From Hypericum androsaemum (lineage: Eukaryota; Streptophyta; Magnoliopsida; Malpighiales; Hypericaceae), in the NCBI GenBank assembly GCA_963995505.1, contig OZ023186.1, positions 3,286,001 to 3,350,000 on the forward strand: 64,000 nucleotides of DNA. The letters run 5' to 3'. The position numbers were made by a program, and so were the translations under genes. Shown here one piece after another: positions 22,255 to 33,978 of this stretch. Under the pieces are notes generated by a model. The model was not told the origin of the DNA, did no database searches, and was given only the letters and a program-made list of their open reading frames with translations. How positions within the stretch are numbered: the stretch's first letter is position 1; the number at the start of each line of letters is the position of its first letter.

Positions 22255-22423
22255 TCAAGTTCTCAAGCAATTCTCTCTCTAAAACCTAACCCCTTCCGTC
22301 CTCCACCTCCTTCCTCCCTCGCGCTCTCTCTCTCTAAGTTCGTTGTCTCTTTCTCTCTCTACATCTCGAGCCCGACCCGATCCTCGACTCGCCCGGTTTC
22401 CGATCGGCGAATCGCTTCTTTCC
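22255..22423 (+). promoter_or_regulatory. Likely 5' UTR first exon of the NOT2 gene
   Basis: A pyrimidine-rich leader with several (CT)n runs and AAAACCTAACCCC, typical of plant housekeeping transcripts, ends at a candidate donor CCG|GTACGTAA-like site near 22424. The coding start is over 1 kb downstream, which implies a long leader intron. Boundaries are approximate. Confidence 0.45.
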
Positions 22424-22689
22424 GTACGTAATAGCCCTAACCGTTTCCTTTTTCTGTTACCCCGATTCTCACTTAGGGTTTTTGATTTTTTTTTTGATTG
22501 CGTATATATCTTGCTTGCCTGTGGATTTTGTAGTGTTAAAGTAGCAAAGTGTATATATAGGAGGGAAACGAAGTAGCGGTTTGCGAGCCTTTTTTTTTCT
22601 TTTTATTTTTTTTTCCGGTGAAGGAAGGTGTAATGAGTAAGATTTATAGGTCAATTGTTGTGTTTAATGTGTGACTTAGAATTGAGTTG

Positions 22690-22900
22690 AGATGTTGGAA
22701 GCAATGTAGCTCAGTGGGTGTGGCTTCTAGAAGTGGACGAGCCGGGTGCGGGAGCTTGCTGTTTCGAGTGAGGCCTTTTGCTCTCAGCTTGGATTTGATA
22801 GGTTACTCTAAGGTGGCTCTGTGGGTGTGGCTTCTAGAAGGGGGTTTGCTTGAGAGAACGAGGTTGCTGTTTCGAGGTTTCATTCTCTGGTTAAGTCCTG
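22690..22900 (+). repeat. Duplicated segment in the NOT2 leader intron
   Basis: GTGGGTGTGGCTTCTAGAAG occurs at about 22713 and 22820, each followed some 30-40 bp later by TTGCTGTTTCGAGG/TGAGG. The first copy includes TAGCTCAGTGGG, which resembles a tRNA A box, and TTTCGAGTG, which resembles a B box, so a decayed tRNA-derived SINE is possible. Confidence 0.4.
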
Positions 22901-23464
22901 TGGTTGCTCTGGGTGAAGGTTTTTAGTTTGTATTTGAGAAGTTAATGTTCGATGAGTGGGAATAGGCCATAGGGGGGGACATTGCTTCGGGTCCGGTAGC
23001 TTCCTGGCTTGTTTATTGTTTGAAGATATGTGACTGTATAATGGACGTCGTACACAAGGACATTTCGGGCTTGGTGGTTACTGGTTAGAGCGTGGTTTTC
23101 ATGAGAGCTGTGTTGTCTTTGGGAAAGGATGTCTCTTTTGTTGTATACAGTTTGAATGCAGGACAGGATGGGGTATAGATTTGGGTCAAATATGGTTCAA
23201 AATTATGTTGGATTCATGACATATTTGAGGATTTAACATAAAATCTGTGTTCTTCCATGTTAGTACATCGCAACTTATTTATTACATTGCGTTTCTCATG
23301 TTCTCTTCTTGGTACTTGTATTATGTTTCTCATGTTCGGATTATGCTTTCTCCAGGCAATATATTGAACTCTGATCAAGAAGAGCCTGGCACATCTTTTG
23401 GAATTAGGAGCTTCTGCTTCTCAGAGGGGAATGATTTTTTGCATGATATTGTGACACTTGTGCA

Positions 23465-26400
23465 ATGTCGGGATTACTAAATGTACAATTATCTTTTATG
23501 GACTTCAATTTAATTGTTGCTTATGATTTGGGGGATCGTCCCTGTTACATGTTGGAAAACTCCACGCAATAGCTGTAGGCCCCAAGATAATGTACACATT
23601 ATATAGGTCTTGGTTGGTGTGGTCTTTGAAAGAAGCGCGATTCACGTCATGCTGAACATGATGTTTTGTGTTGCATGTGGTTTTTTAATATCTTTCTTTG
23701 TTTGTGTCATGTTTACTTCTCTTTGGTTTTGAGATTTTATGATTTTTTGAATCAGTGGTTCACTGAACAACTATTATCCGTCTCAAATTCAATGGGAGCA
23801 CTCTCCCTGAAAATCCATCTTGAAACTTTTGCAGGGTTTCACATTTGGTGGACATAATGGTAACGACATTTGAACTTGTCCATTGAAATCTTCAATCAAT
23901 ATTGGGTTTTAGGCATTATATATTGAGATCCAGACTCCTTTGCCCATGAGCTAAGATGTGTGATCCGACTGTTTGAACTTCTCATTGTTCTAGGACTCTA
24001 TTTCTCGTTATGCAGTTTGTACGTTCTGGTTTGGCATCTTTTGATATGCTTTCTTTTGGTTAATTTTTTGATTTCACTGTTAAAACTTGATGCATCATAT
24101 ATTGCAGTCATCTCTAAACGGTTCTGCTTCAAATATTCAAGACAATACCGGGCGATCTTTTCCATCATCATTTTCTGGCCAGTCTGCCTCTCCCGTTTTT
24201 CACCACACAGGTTGGCATTTTGCTGTTGCTTGTTTCATCTGTTCTTGTACCTTGATGTGATTTTATAACTTCTTTCTGCAGGAACCATTCAGGGGCTTCA
24301 TAATATGCACGGAAGCTTTAATGTTCCCAACATGCCAGGCACACTTGCATCTAGAAGTTCTGCCATCAACAATGTTCCATCTGGCGGTGTTCAACAACCA
24401 ACCGGTAGCCTCTCAAGTGGACGATTTGGATCTAATAATCTTCCAGTTGCTCTATCCCAGGTGCTTTATATATGCTGCACATTCATGAATGTTGCTTCGA
24501 TTGGTCGGCTGTGGTGGGTCAGAATCTGTGTTTGCTACTGATTTTAATTAATGTCTGCACTTTCTCCAGCTATCTCATGCCGGCTCCCATGGACACTCAG
24601 GAGTGACTAATAGAGGAGGTATAAGTGTTGTAGGAAACCCTGGATTTAGTAGTAACACGAATGGAGTTGGGGGTTCTATTCCTGGGATTCTTCCAACATC
24701 CGCTGCAATTGGTAACCGAAATGCTGTGCCAGGATTGGGAGTGTCCCCAATTTTGGGAAATGCAGGTCCTCGGATAGCAAGTTCTATGGGAAACATGGTT
24801 GGTGGAGGAAGCATTGGAAGGAGCCTAAATTCAGGAGGAATGTCCCCTGGTCTTGCATCTCGTTTAAATCTAACAGCAAATAGTGGTTCTGGAAGTTTAG
24901 GTGTCCAAGGGCAAAATCGGTTGATGAGTGGTGTACAAGGTACGATTGGAGGGTGCATTCGTTCTTTTATTTGGTGGCTGCAAGATATTATAAAAATTTC
25001 CTATAGATACAACTAAAATACACTAGTTACCAGTGCTATTAGTCCCTGTTGTCTGTTGAATTCCTGTTGTTTCTTGGTCTTGAGAGCTTGCTTGGTTTTT
25101 GCTTCTGAATGAAACTAATACTGACTTGTTGCTGAGTTTCTTTTTGATGTTTATGGATAAATTTTGTGCATGATCTTCTGCGATAGATCAAAAGTGAGTA
25201 ATTTACAAAATGGGTTGTTTATGCTTTTCCTTTTCTGCATATTTTGAAATCCAAATAGGTTCACGACATTTTCTTTTACTTGATTTTCTTCATTATCCTA
25301 CACTAATCTTGATTGTTTCTTTTTTGCGTGATATTTTATATGATTAATTTGCTTTGTGCCACAATCTCGGTGTTCTTTTTTAGGATAGTCTATTGTACTG
25401 GTTGATCCGGACATCTTAACAGAATTGTATGTCACCTGACAATTTGATAATCTCTGATTTACGTGTATTGCTTTGATTTTTTTGAATAATTGTATCCTAT
25501 TGCTAGTTTACAATGTTGTATACATGATTGTAACACTTCCAGAATTCAGGATCCCCACAGGCAATTTCTATGCTGGGAAGTTCCTATCCTTCTGTGGGTG
25601 GCCCACTTTCACAAAACCATGTCCAAGCAATGAATAACTTGAGCTCTATGGGAATGTTGAATGATATGAACGCCAACGACAGTTCCCCGTTTGACATAAA
25701 TAACGATTTCCCAAGCCTGACGACTCGACCTAGTTCTGCTGGAGGTCCTCAAGGACAGATGGGTACATCTTTTTTTTCCTGTTTTTCTAACATGTTTAAT
25801 TTGTTTGTGTCTATTTTTTGCTTTCACGTGATTGGAACCAAGCATAATGGTTGAAACCAAAATTCAGGCTCACTAAGGAAACAAGGTCTTAGTCCAATTG
25901 TTCAACAAAACCAGGAGTTCAGCATTCAAAATGAAGACTTTCCTGCTTTGCCTGGATTCAAAGGTCTGACAATTACTGTAATCAAATGTTGTTGTTGTTA
26001 TGGTAGAAGCTTGGAAATTTTCATTCTACTATTTAAAAGATTGTACGGTTTTGTTATTTGCGTTCTTGGTTACCCTTCTTTGACATTCAAAATTTTCCAG
26101 GTGGTAGTGCCGATTATGGTATGGACTTGCACCAGAAGGAACAAATGCATGACAATTCTATGTCAATGATGCAGTCTCAGCACTTCTCTGTATGCCATAG
26201 AGGATCTGAATCTTAAGATTACCAAAAAGTTACATGTGATGTCCTTTCTTAATTGAGTTCTGATTTGCAGATGGGCAGATCAGCAGGATTCAACTTAGGG
26301 GGAAGCTACTCTTCTTTTCGTCCGCAGCAACAGCAGCAACATGCTCCAGCAGTTAGTAGTAGTGGAGTTTCTTTTTCATCTGTTAACAGTCAAGATCTTC

Positions 26401-27970
26401 TTCATGGCTCGGATATATATCCATCTTCGTATCACTCTCAGGTTTGGAACTTTGGCACTTAAGTTTTAGAAGTTCTTGAATCTCATCAGAGGCAGTTTAA
26501 TTTAATGAAGTAGTAGATTCTATGATCTAACATGTCTGCTCTCATTAATATTACATTCTTCCTAAACTTTTATGTCTGATTTCAATTGCATTGTGTTTTG
26601 CTGGTGTCATTCCAGTGACTTCTGTTTATCCCCTTATTTTATTTTCTACCAAGATATGTTTTCAATCTGAAAATATCTGATAATGATTGTCATACTGTCA
26701 GACTAATGGACCACCTGGTATTGGATTGAGACCTTTGAATTCACCAAGTACAGTATCTGGATTTGACCAACTCATTCAGCAATATCAGCAACAGCAAAAC
26801 CAATCTCAGTTCAGACTGCAGCAAATGTCTGCAGTAAACCAGCCATTTAGGGACCAGGGAATGAAGTCCATGCATGCCACACAATCACCACCAGATCCAT
26901 TTGGGTTACTTGGCTTGTTAAGTGTCATAAGGATGAGTGACCCTGATCTAACATCTCTGGCACTTGGTATCGATTTAACTACTCTTGGATTGAACTTAAA
27001 TTCTGCCGAGAATCTTCACAAGACTTTTGGCTCCCCTTGGTCTGATGAGCCAGCAAAGGGTGATCCGGAGTTTAGTGTGCCCCAATGTTATTATGCAAAG
27101 CAACCACCTCCATTGCATGTGAGCTGTTAACCTCTCTCTCCATCAAATTTTATTTGTTCATTTTCTTTTTCTTACCTCGTGTGAATGATTGCAGCAAGGC
27201 TACTTTTCGAAGTTCCATGTAGAGTCATTGTTTTACATATTTTACAGGTGCTTTTCTTTATGTATTTGGTGTTCATTTGTTTCTACTTTAAGTTATGACA
27301 TATTTATGGCTCACTATTCCCTTTGCGCCCCTTTTCCAGCATGCCAAAAGATGAAGCTCAATTATATGCTGCAAATGAACTGTACGCTCTCTCTCATTTA
27401 GCTGATTGATTAAGATTTATCTCAGCTGTCTCCGTATCTCTTAGCTCATGTTGATGCTTCTCTTGCTCGCACCAACTTTTCTTGAGATGGGGAAAGTACT
27501 GGGCTGTTTTGTTTTCTGGACACGCCTTTTAGGATTTGGATATCTTACAGTTGTTGCCAAATAGGTATCTTAGGTTTGTTGCTAGGCAGCAACGGAATAC
27601 TGAGGAAAGTATCATTTCTTTTGTTGACAGTCATAATAGAGGATGGTTTTATCACAAGGAGCACCGGTTATGGTTCATAAGAGTTCCCAACATGGAGCCT
27701 CTTGTTAAGACAAATACATACGAGAGAGGATCGTATCACTGTTTTGATCCAAACTTGTTTGAAACAATCCGCAAGGTCGGTGCTGGTTTCCAATTCTTTT
27801 GTTTGATCATGTTCCTCTCTCACTTTGTTAACTTCCCACATTTTTCTGGATGCCAGAGTTTCTTGTTTGAGAGGCTAGGTTACTGATTCCTTCTATCTAA
27901 TTCGATGCAGGATAATTTCGTTGTTCATTATGAGATGTTGGAAAAGAGACCAGCTCTACCTCAACATTAA
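23465..27970 (+). CDS. NOT2: CCR4-NOT complex subunit NOT2 (VIP2-like), 651 aa, 13 coding exons
   Basis: Scaffold subunit of the CCR4-NOT deadenylase complex, also known in plants as VirE2-interacting protein VIP2 and as a factor in transcription and small-RNA processing. Coding exons placed from GT..AG borders and reading phase: 23465-23482, 24108-24210, 24282-24460, 24570-24939, 25550-25762, 25868-25963, 26101-26189, 26271-26441, 26702-27118, 27195-27247, 27340-27381, 27631-27775 and 27911-27970. They sum to 1956 nt, exactly 652 codons. The first exon encodes only MSGLLN. The middle is Ser/Gly/Asn/Gln-rich (for example QQYQQQQNQSQF). The C-terminal NOT2/3/5 domain (about 480-650) has DPDLTSLALGIDLTTLGLNL, PQCYYAKQPP, RGWFYHKEHRLWFIR and ends YEMLEKRPALPQH. 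At the exon 11-12 junction the splice gives L-H-N-R-G-W where I expect L-Y-N-R-G-W. A leader intron is likely, with strong acceptors near 23355 and 23424. It is convergent with the receptor-like gene at 28574. Confidence 0.93.
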
Positions 27971-28573
27971 CCAGTCGTTGAGTTTGCCATGTAAATTTTC
28001 GCTGTATGAGACTCAATTCATTAGAACAAGTCAGATTACAGAGTAGTATTCCCGTTTATCCAGTTTTTTCTCGCCAGTTTCTTATGTAATCTTGTTGCAG
28101 CTATAGAGGATGATAGCCATCTATGAAGTTTTAGTTGAGATGAGATGAAGCAATAACCAATTCTGCATATCCCATACTAAAGGAGATTGTAGGTGAGAAT
28201 TCATTAGTTAGTGTGTTCTTCTGTCAAGTAGATTCTGACTTGGGCAGTATTATACCAGAGGGGTTCAAACAAAGCTAAGGAAACTAATATGAGTTGGTCC
28301 AAGTCCTTTGGAGTTCTTGGGTTCTATCCAACGGTGCTCGATTCTGAATGTCAGAGCTAAAAAAGACGCAACGGATTACACTACAATGCTTTTCTCTAGG
28401 TTTATTCTCTGTTGTTTTGTCTAGGTATTCAATCTTTGTCCTGTAATTTTATTCCTTAATGAAAAACAGCTAGGCTATCTTAGACAAAGACAAAACATTT
28501 CTGGGTAATTTGACTAAATGAGAAGCTACAAATGCTTAAGTTGACAATCTCTAATGCTTATCCAAGCAATGCC
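27971..28573. other. Convergent 3' ends of NOT2 and the short receptor-like gene
   Basis: About 600 bp between two stop codons facing each other. It must contain both 3' UTRs. I see no other feature. Confidence 0.6.
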
Positions 28574-30122
28574 CTATGATCCCGTCTGGCCACTCCGTTG
28601 CCTTATCAGCTCCGCTATCTCGTCATCGTCCTTGTTTTGAGCAGCACTGGTGTTTCCTTCACCTGCTGGATTCGTACTTCCGTGGAACACCGGAGCTGTT
28701 GGAGCATTTCCTCCATTTGCCGATAAATGATCACCGGAGTTCGATGGCCTACCCATTGGTTCCGTGCTCATAGACATCGAACCAATGTCAATGCTGGATT
28801 GTCCATGGCCACCGGTTGTCGCTTGTTGCTGTTGCTGCAGCTGCAGTTGCAGTTTCTGGCTTCGCCTCGAGTAGACTATAAAAGCGATCGCAAGAACTGC
28901 GAAGACTATGGCTACCGGTATTCCAATCACCAAACCGATTATCAGCCCCTTTTTCTTCTTTGGTTGGGACAGGTTGAGGTCAGGGTTCCCAGCTACACTG
29001 GATCAACATGAAGAGTAAACAAGTAGATGAGTTGTTCTGCAGTTAGACGTGCATTTTCCCGGTTTAATGCATCCGTATTGTGATTAATTTGATCAACTTA
29101 CTCGTAGTAGAGGTTCACATTGCTAGTTATACTCTTGGGAACTTTCCCTGAAAACTTGTTGTTGCTGAGATCACTACAAAAATACGGAACAAAAAATGCA
29201 GATGCTAGAGGTTGTTAGGTCAGCGGAAGCGAAAGAATACCGAGATTTAGAGCACATTGCATATACGCGATTTGATCAAAAGGCCCTACGGGAATACTGT
29301 TGAGGCTAAAATCTTAACAGAGGTTCTGGTTGATTGATTTCTTCTGCACGAGGTAATCCTAGCTTTGCTTTTTCCTGGCAGTTTTACTTACAGGAGATAA
29401 AGATCAGGCAGCTTTCCAAGGAAGTCCGGAATCGGTCCGTCCAACTGGTTATCCGACATATATCTGAAAGGTTTCAAATGAATCAAAAGAATGCGATGCG
29501 TAAAGAAACAAAACAACTCGAAATGGATTTCGAAAGAATTCGAGGAACTGGCCGTACATCGCTTGAAGGCCATCAAGTTTGCTGAAATCTGGAAGATTGC
29601 CTCTGAGACCGTACCCTGGGAGGTTCCTGGAAGTCCAGAGAAATCACAATCACAAACTATGATACTCCAAATTGTACAAGTTCTCGAGATTTAAGGGTCG
29701 GATCACCGTACAAAAAGGCGACTCTTGTCGGGTAGGACGAGCATATAACCCACGGCCATGGTGCTGAAATGTCACATGGATCACTGCCACTGTACTGGTT
29801 TAGCTGCTCGAAGGAATTAGTCAGTGCATACACTCCATCCACTGTTTCAGTATCGAACTCGATCAGACTAGCACAGAACAATCTCTTCATAAATTTCAAT
29901 GAGAAAACTGCACTCACGATCGTCCTGCGAGGTCAACTCGCGACGTCGAGTGTAGTTCCCCGATCCGGCGGTCGGTGCACCTTCTTCATCTATTCACAAG
30001 TAAATCAGTGAGGTCAAGCGACAAACACCCACTACTCTCGGGTTTGCAATTCATGTAGTAATACCTGAAGAAGCAGCTCGAAAAGCCAAAAGAACAGTAA
30101 AGAGCGATAACAATTTCGTCAT
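28574..30122 (-). CDS. Short LRR receptor-like protein lacking the malectin domain, 298 aa
   Basis: Paralogue of the neighbour at 30905-33303. Exons on the minus strand: 30122-30065, 29989-29918, 29841-29712, 29626-29558, 29463-29392, 29173-29102 and 28997-28574, in total 897 nt = 299 codons with every phase consistent. Product: signal peptide (MTKLLSLFTVLLAFRAASS), a 24-residue segment, the cysteine motif YSGSDPC and WPWVICSS, three LRR-like units (GYGLRGNLPDFSKL, DNQLDGPIPDFLGKLPDL, LSNNKFSGKVPKS), a membrane segment (about 176-200, GLIIGLVIGIPVAIVFAVLA), a Gln-rich stretch and a short tail ending DDEIAELIRQRSGQTGS. No kinase. The two large malectin exons of the paralogue are reduced to one 72-bp exon that still keeps the paralogue's last 19 or so bases and frame. 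It could be a decoy or co-receptor, or a young pseudogene that is still open. Confidence 0.8.
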
Positions 30123-30195
30123 TGTTGATTGCTTCCCTGCTTCTGTTCAAGCCAGAACTGATCTGGGTTCTGAAGTAACAGCCAGCTTACTGTGT

Positions 30196-30203
30196 TATAT
30201 ATA
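30196..30203 (-). promoter_or_regulatory. TATA box of the short receptor-like gene
   Basis: Minus-strand CTATATATAAC, about 75 bp upstream of the ATG at 30122, at the right distance for a core promoter with a short leader. Confidence 0.6.
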
Positions 30204-30904
30204 GTTAATTACTTTGGTTATATCATAATAATTTATATTATATAGTCGAGGTTTGTAAGGGATGAAGCTCGCGTCACACGTTTCGATGGTTACACGAAAC
30301 ATCTGATATATTTCTTCTGATGAATTTAATAACAGTTCTGGAAATTGACAATGAAGCAGTGAAAGCTCCACCGCGTTTGAAGCGTGTATTGATTGTATTG
30401 TCCGCTAGTTTCTTTGTTGATACATTCTTTGGTTGTTCCTAATTTGTAATTAGACAAGTTGTCTCGTATTGCCTTAATTTGGCATTAATGTTACTCCCAA
30501 CTTGTCAATATTTTAGATTAAAAATTTATTCTACGTTAATGTTACTTTCACCTTGTCAAGCTGTCTCAGTCTATGGAAGTGTTCACATTGAAAGGTTTTT
30601 TGAATAGATTTTTAGCAGAAATGTGTTGAGTTGTCAAACCCGATTTTACGCTGTCTAATCTTTTGAGTTTGATACGAAAGTTGTAATATGATGCGAGAGT
30701 ATGTTTATCATTAGCCATGTTTGAGGTAGAGCGAGTCCGTGCAAATTTCAGCCAGAAGAACGTTGTTTACGCAATTATCGTTTAAGAAACTTTTCGTCAA
30801 CTTAGTCGCATAGCTCATATCAATTCTACAGAAAGCAGAGGCATACTTTAGAATCAATGTTTACTTGGACAATGCAACCAAAACTAACCAATGAATTGAT
30901 CATC
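30204..30904. other. Spacer between the two tandem receptor-like genes
   Basis: Contains the promoter of the downstream short gene and the 3' UTR of the long one. No open frame, repeat or RNA gene recognised. Confidence 0.5.
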
Positions 30905-33303
30905 TTACGCTCCCCGTCCGGAAGCACGTTGCCGGAGGAGCTCTAAAATCTCGCCATCAACGTCCTGATGCTGATTTCCATGGTTGGTAGGCCCAGCATT
31001 GTTATTAACTTCAGAATTGTTACCATTCCGTCCGGATGCAGCCTGTGATTGAAGTTCAATAGACTGTGATAGCCCATTTGCAGGTCCTGCAGTGGACTGA
31101 ACTTGAAGATTTCCACCAGATGTATGTGATTGGCTTAGTGCTGCTTGTTTTCTTCTCGAGAAAATGACTAATACGACCGCTGCGAAAACTATAAGAAGCG
31201 CAGCGGGTAATCCGACGGCCAAGCCAATTATCAGAGCATGATCCCTTTTGTTTGAGCTAGTCTGGTTTGAATTTCCATTTGGTTGATCCAGGTCCGGGTT
31301 CCCATTGAACCTGCATAGACATCGAAAGAATCACGCGGAAATTTTCTCTCCTCGGTCATCTTGGTACTAACCAATTGGCTCACTTACCTGCATTTAAGTC
31401 TCTGGTTCTGGCTGATGCTCCGTGGGACCTTCCCGGATAATTTGTTGTTGCTAAGGTCACTGAGACAAAATCGAAGGAATCACGCGAAAAGATAGTCGAG
31501 ATTAGTAGTAGTATATGGCCTTTTGCTGGTATAGTTAAGACTTACAGATTCTGCAGATCAGGCAGGTTTCCGAGGAAATCTGGAACGGGTCCGTCGAGGT
31601 TGTTATTAGACATATCACTGAATGAGACAGAGGAAACAGAAGTGAATTTCTTTGAGAAACAGTTCAAAGGACAGTGGATCATAAGAAGAGCAATACATTC
31701 TTTGAAGGGCTTTCATTTGGCTGAAATTTGGAATAGGTCCACTGAGATTATATCCTGAGAGATCTCTGCAAAAAAACTCGATCAGATTGGGTTCGTACAT
31801 ATTAGCATACAGTGTAACATACATGGAGGTCACTCTTGGAGGGTCGTTGCCGGAGCAACCGAGCCATTGCCACACAGTGTCGCTAGGAAGACATGGCTCA
31901 CCGCTCCATCCTCGTAGCTGCTCGAACGAACCGATGAAGACAGCCAATCCGTCCACTGGCAAACAAGCACTTCAGGTTACAACACTGAACAAATCCGCAG
32001 AAAAAGAAAGTGAAAGACAGAAACTACATCATGATCTTACGATCGTCCTGCGCGGTCCCTGCAGCGACTACAGAAACCGCTGTGTACACTTCGATGGCGC
32101 TGACGATGGGCGGTCGCGAACCAGAACCGATACTGCTGAATTCTATATCCCATAGGCCAACAGATTGACCATCTTCTCCATAGCTGACAGAAGTACACTT
32201 TTTGTATTCTGGACTAATTGTACCTAGAGACGCCAAGTTCACCTGTCCAACAAATTCTCTGTTTCCACTACTATCTTGAACTACTTCGGTGAAGTACAGT
32301 TGAACAGAGTCGTAATATTTCGTATACTCTTCGAAGGGTAAAGGCAAATCGAGGAAGTATCCCGGAGATGGAGCCTCTATCGCTTGTAGCATCGCCTTGA
32401 GAGGTGGCTGATTAGCGCAATTCGAGTCCAAAGACGCGAAGCTAGCATTCGTTTGCTGTGCGCTGTCAGGAGTGTACGAATACCATACGCGGTTGAGATT
32501 GTCATCCGGGTACCTAATCGATAAACAGATGAACGAAGTTAGATTTTTCGTATCCAACCCGAAATGTAGATGGAGTGGTGCTTTCTCATCTTACCCCTGA
32601 ATGTAATATGGATTCTCAGCTCCATAAGCATACCGGTATCTCATGAACCAGGCTACACTAGTGGACATGCTTGCATAAGAACTTGCAGGCAATTGCCAAG
32701 TTTCGAGCAGCGAGATAAACGGAACCTGATCATTTTCCGTGCGAGCCAAGCACACGCTCGCGTTTCCGCCTCTGCTCGTGTACATCAGTTCATAGTAAAC
32801 GACCTGATCCATCTCGGTCTGAACGTTACCCCATTTGTTCCCATTGAATTCGAGGTCAAACGCGGGCGGGGCGGATAGATTGTCGTAGTTTCCATAGTAA
32901 AACATGGCTCTGAGGAAGTACCTTCCGGATGTCGGAGCAGGCAGGATGTAGCAGTTCTTGTTCTGCTCCGGGAAGAAGCGCAGCGTCTGCAACTTGTCGT
33001 GGAACTCGTACAGCATCGAACTCTCGTTCGACGTCGCGTTCGCGCTTACCCCGGTTTTGATGTAACCTTCATCTGTTTGCCACATTAGACCTTTGTTGTC
33101 CTGATAACTTCTTGGCGATCCACAGTCAATTCTAACCCAATTTGTAATATCTGCAACCGAAATTGCAGACATGAAGATGTCTATAGTTGTTAATGGTTGC
33201 AGAAACGAGAATGAATTAGATGTTTGAAATGAATCATAGTACCTTGAGATGAGGCTTCCAAAGCAAATAAAACAGAGAAGATCAAAATTAATTTTTTTCC
33301 CAT
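30905..33303 (-). CDS. Malectin-like/LRR receptor-like protein without kinase, 613 aa
   Basis: Exons on the minus strand: 33303-33243, 33150-32595, 32513-32041, 31955-31823, 31765-31697, 31617-31546, 31459-31388 and 31310-30905. Their sum is 1842 nt = 614 codons. Signal peptide (MGKKLILIFSVLFALEASSQ), then a two-exon malectin-like domain (about 21-363: ITNWVRIDCGSP, GRYFLRAMFYYGNYD, DLPLPFEEYTKYYDSVQLYF), a GWSGEPC motif like the GDPC motif before the LRRs of SYMRK-type receptors, three to four LRR units (LSGYNLSGPIPNF, NNNLDGPVPDFLGNLPDL, LSNNKLSGKVPRS), a membrane helix (about 504-529) and an 84-residue cytoplasmic tail ending GEILELLRQRASGRGA. This is the build of Arabidopsis At1g25570-type di-glucose-binding LRR proteins. 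It probably acts at the plasma membrane by binding a cell-wall carbohydrate or partnering a kinase; that role is inference. No breaks seen. Confidence 0.9.
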
Positions 33304-33973
33304 TTGTGACAGTCCTCTGGTTTAGTTCATAATCAGTACAATCTGAAAAAGAACTCGAGGATCATATTGGAGATGGATATTGGAATTAGCTAAATGGGGC
33401 TCACACGTTTTAGTAATATAATAGTTTTTAAGGATTTGTGTCAATTATTACGAGGAAATTATCTGGGCAATTTTACTTCTTGTCATTTCTCCTTGTCCAT
33501 GTCCTACGCTACGTACGTAAAGAACATGGTCATTTTCAGAATACTGGTTTCTTAATACGAAGTTAATGAGTGGGATTACGAGTATGAGTTTACAAATGTG
33601 AAAAATTAATTTTTTTATTGCCTTAATTTAATACAAAAATTCTAATATGGTTCATACCGAATTTATCTCGGGACCATAAATACTATAATCCATGCCGTTC
33701 ACATTCCAGTCTAGTTTCACACTTGGCCTTCTTTTTTTATTGTATGATCAACAATGTTTCTAAATGTCATCGAAATGTTGGTTGCATCATCTTGTTACAG
33801 TCCGAGAAGCATTTTATGTACTAATTTTTAGTGCTCCTGCCTTGCAGGAGTTATTTCTTGTTTTGAGTTTACTCTGCAGTGTCCAACGACCAACTAGTGT
33901 ATTTCTACTTGTTAGGAGGCATGGATTATTCCTTGCGGTTGATTTTGTTTGTACGGACATGTTAAGTAAACTT
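33304..33973. other. Upstream region of the malectin/LRR gene
   Basis: About 670 bp between the start codon and the copia target site. No clear TATA box and no other gene. The frame 33764-34024 crosses the transposon border and is not a gene. Confidence 0.5.
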
Positions 33974-33978
33974 ACAAC

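Noticed and set aside
30905..33303. Malectin receptor kinase
   Set aside because: After the membrane helix only an 84-residue tail follows; no kinase motif is present in any frame before the next gene.
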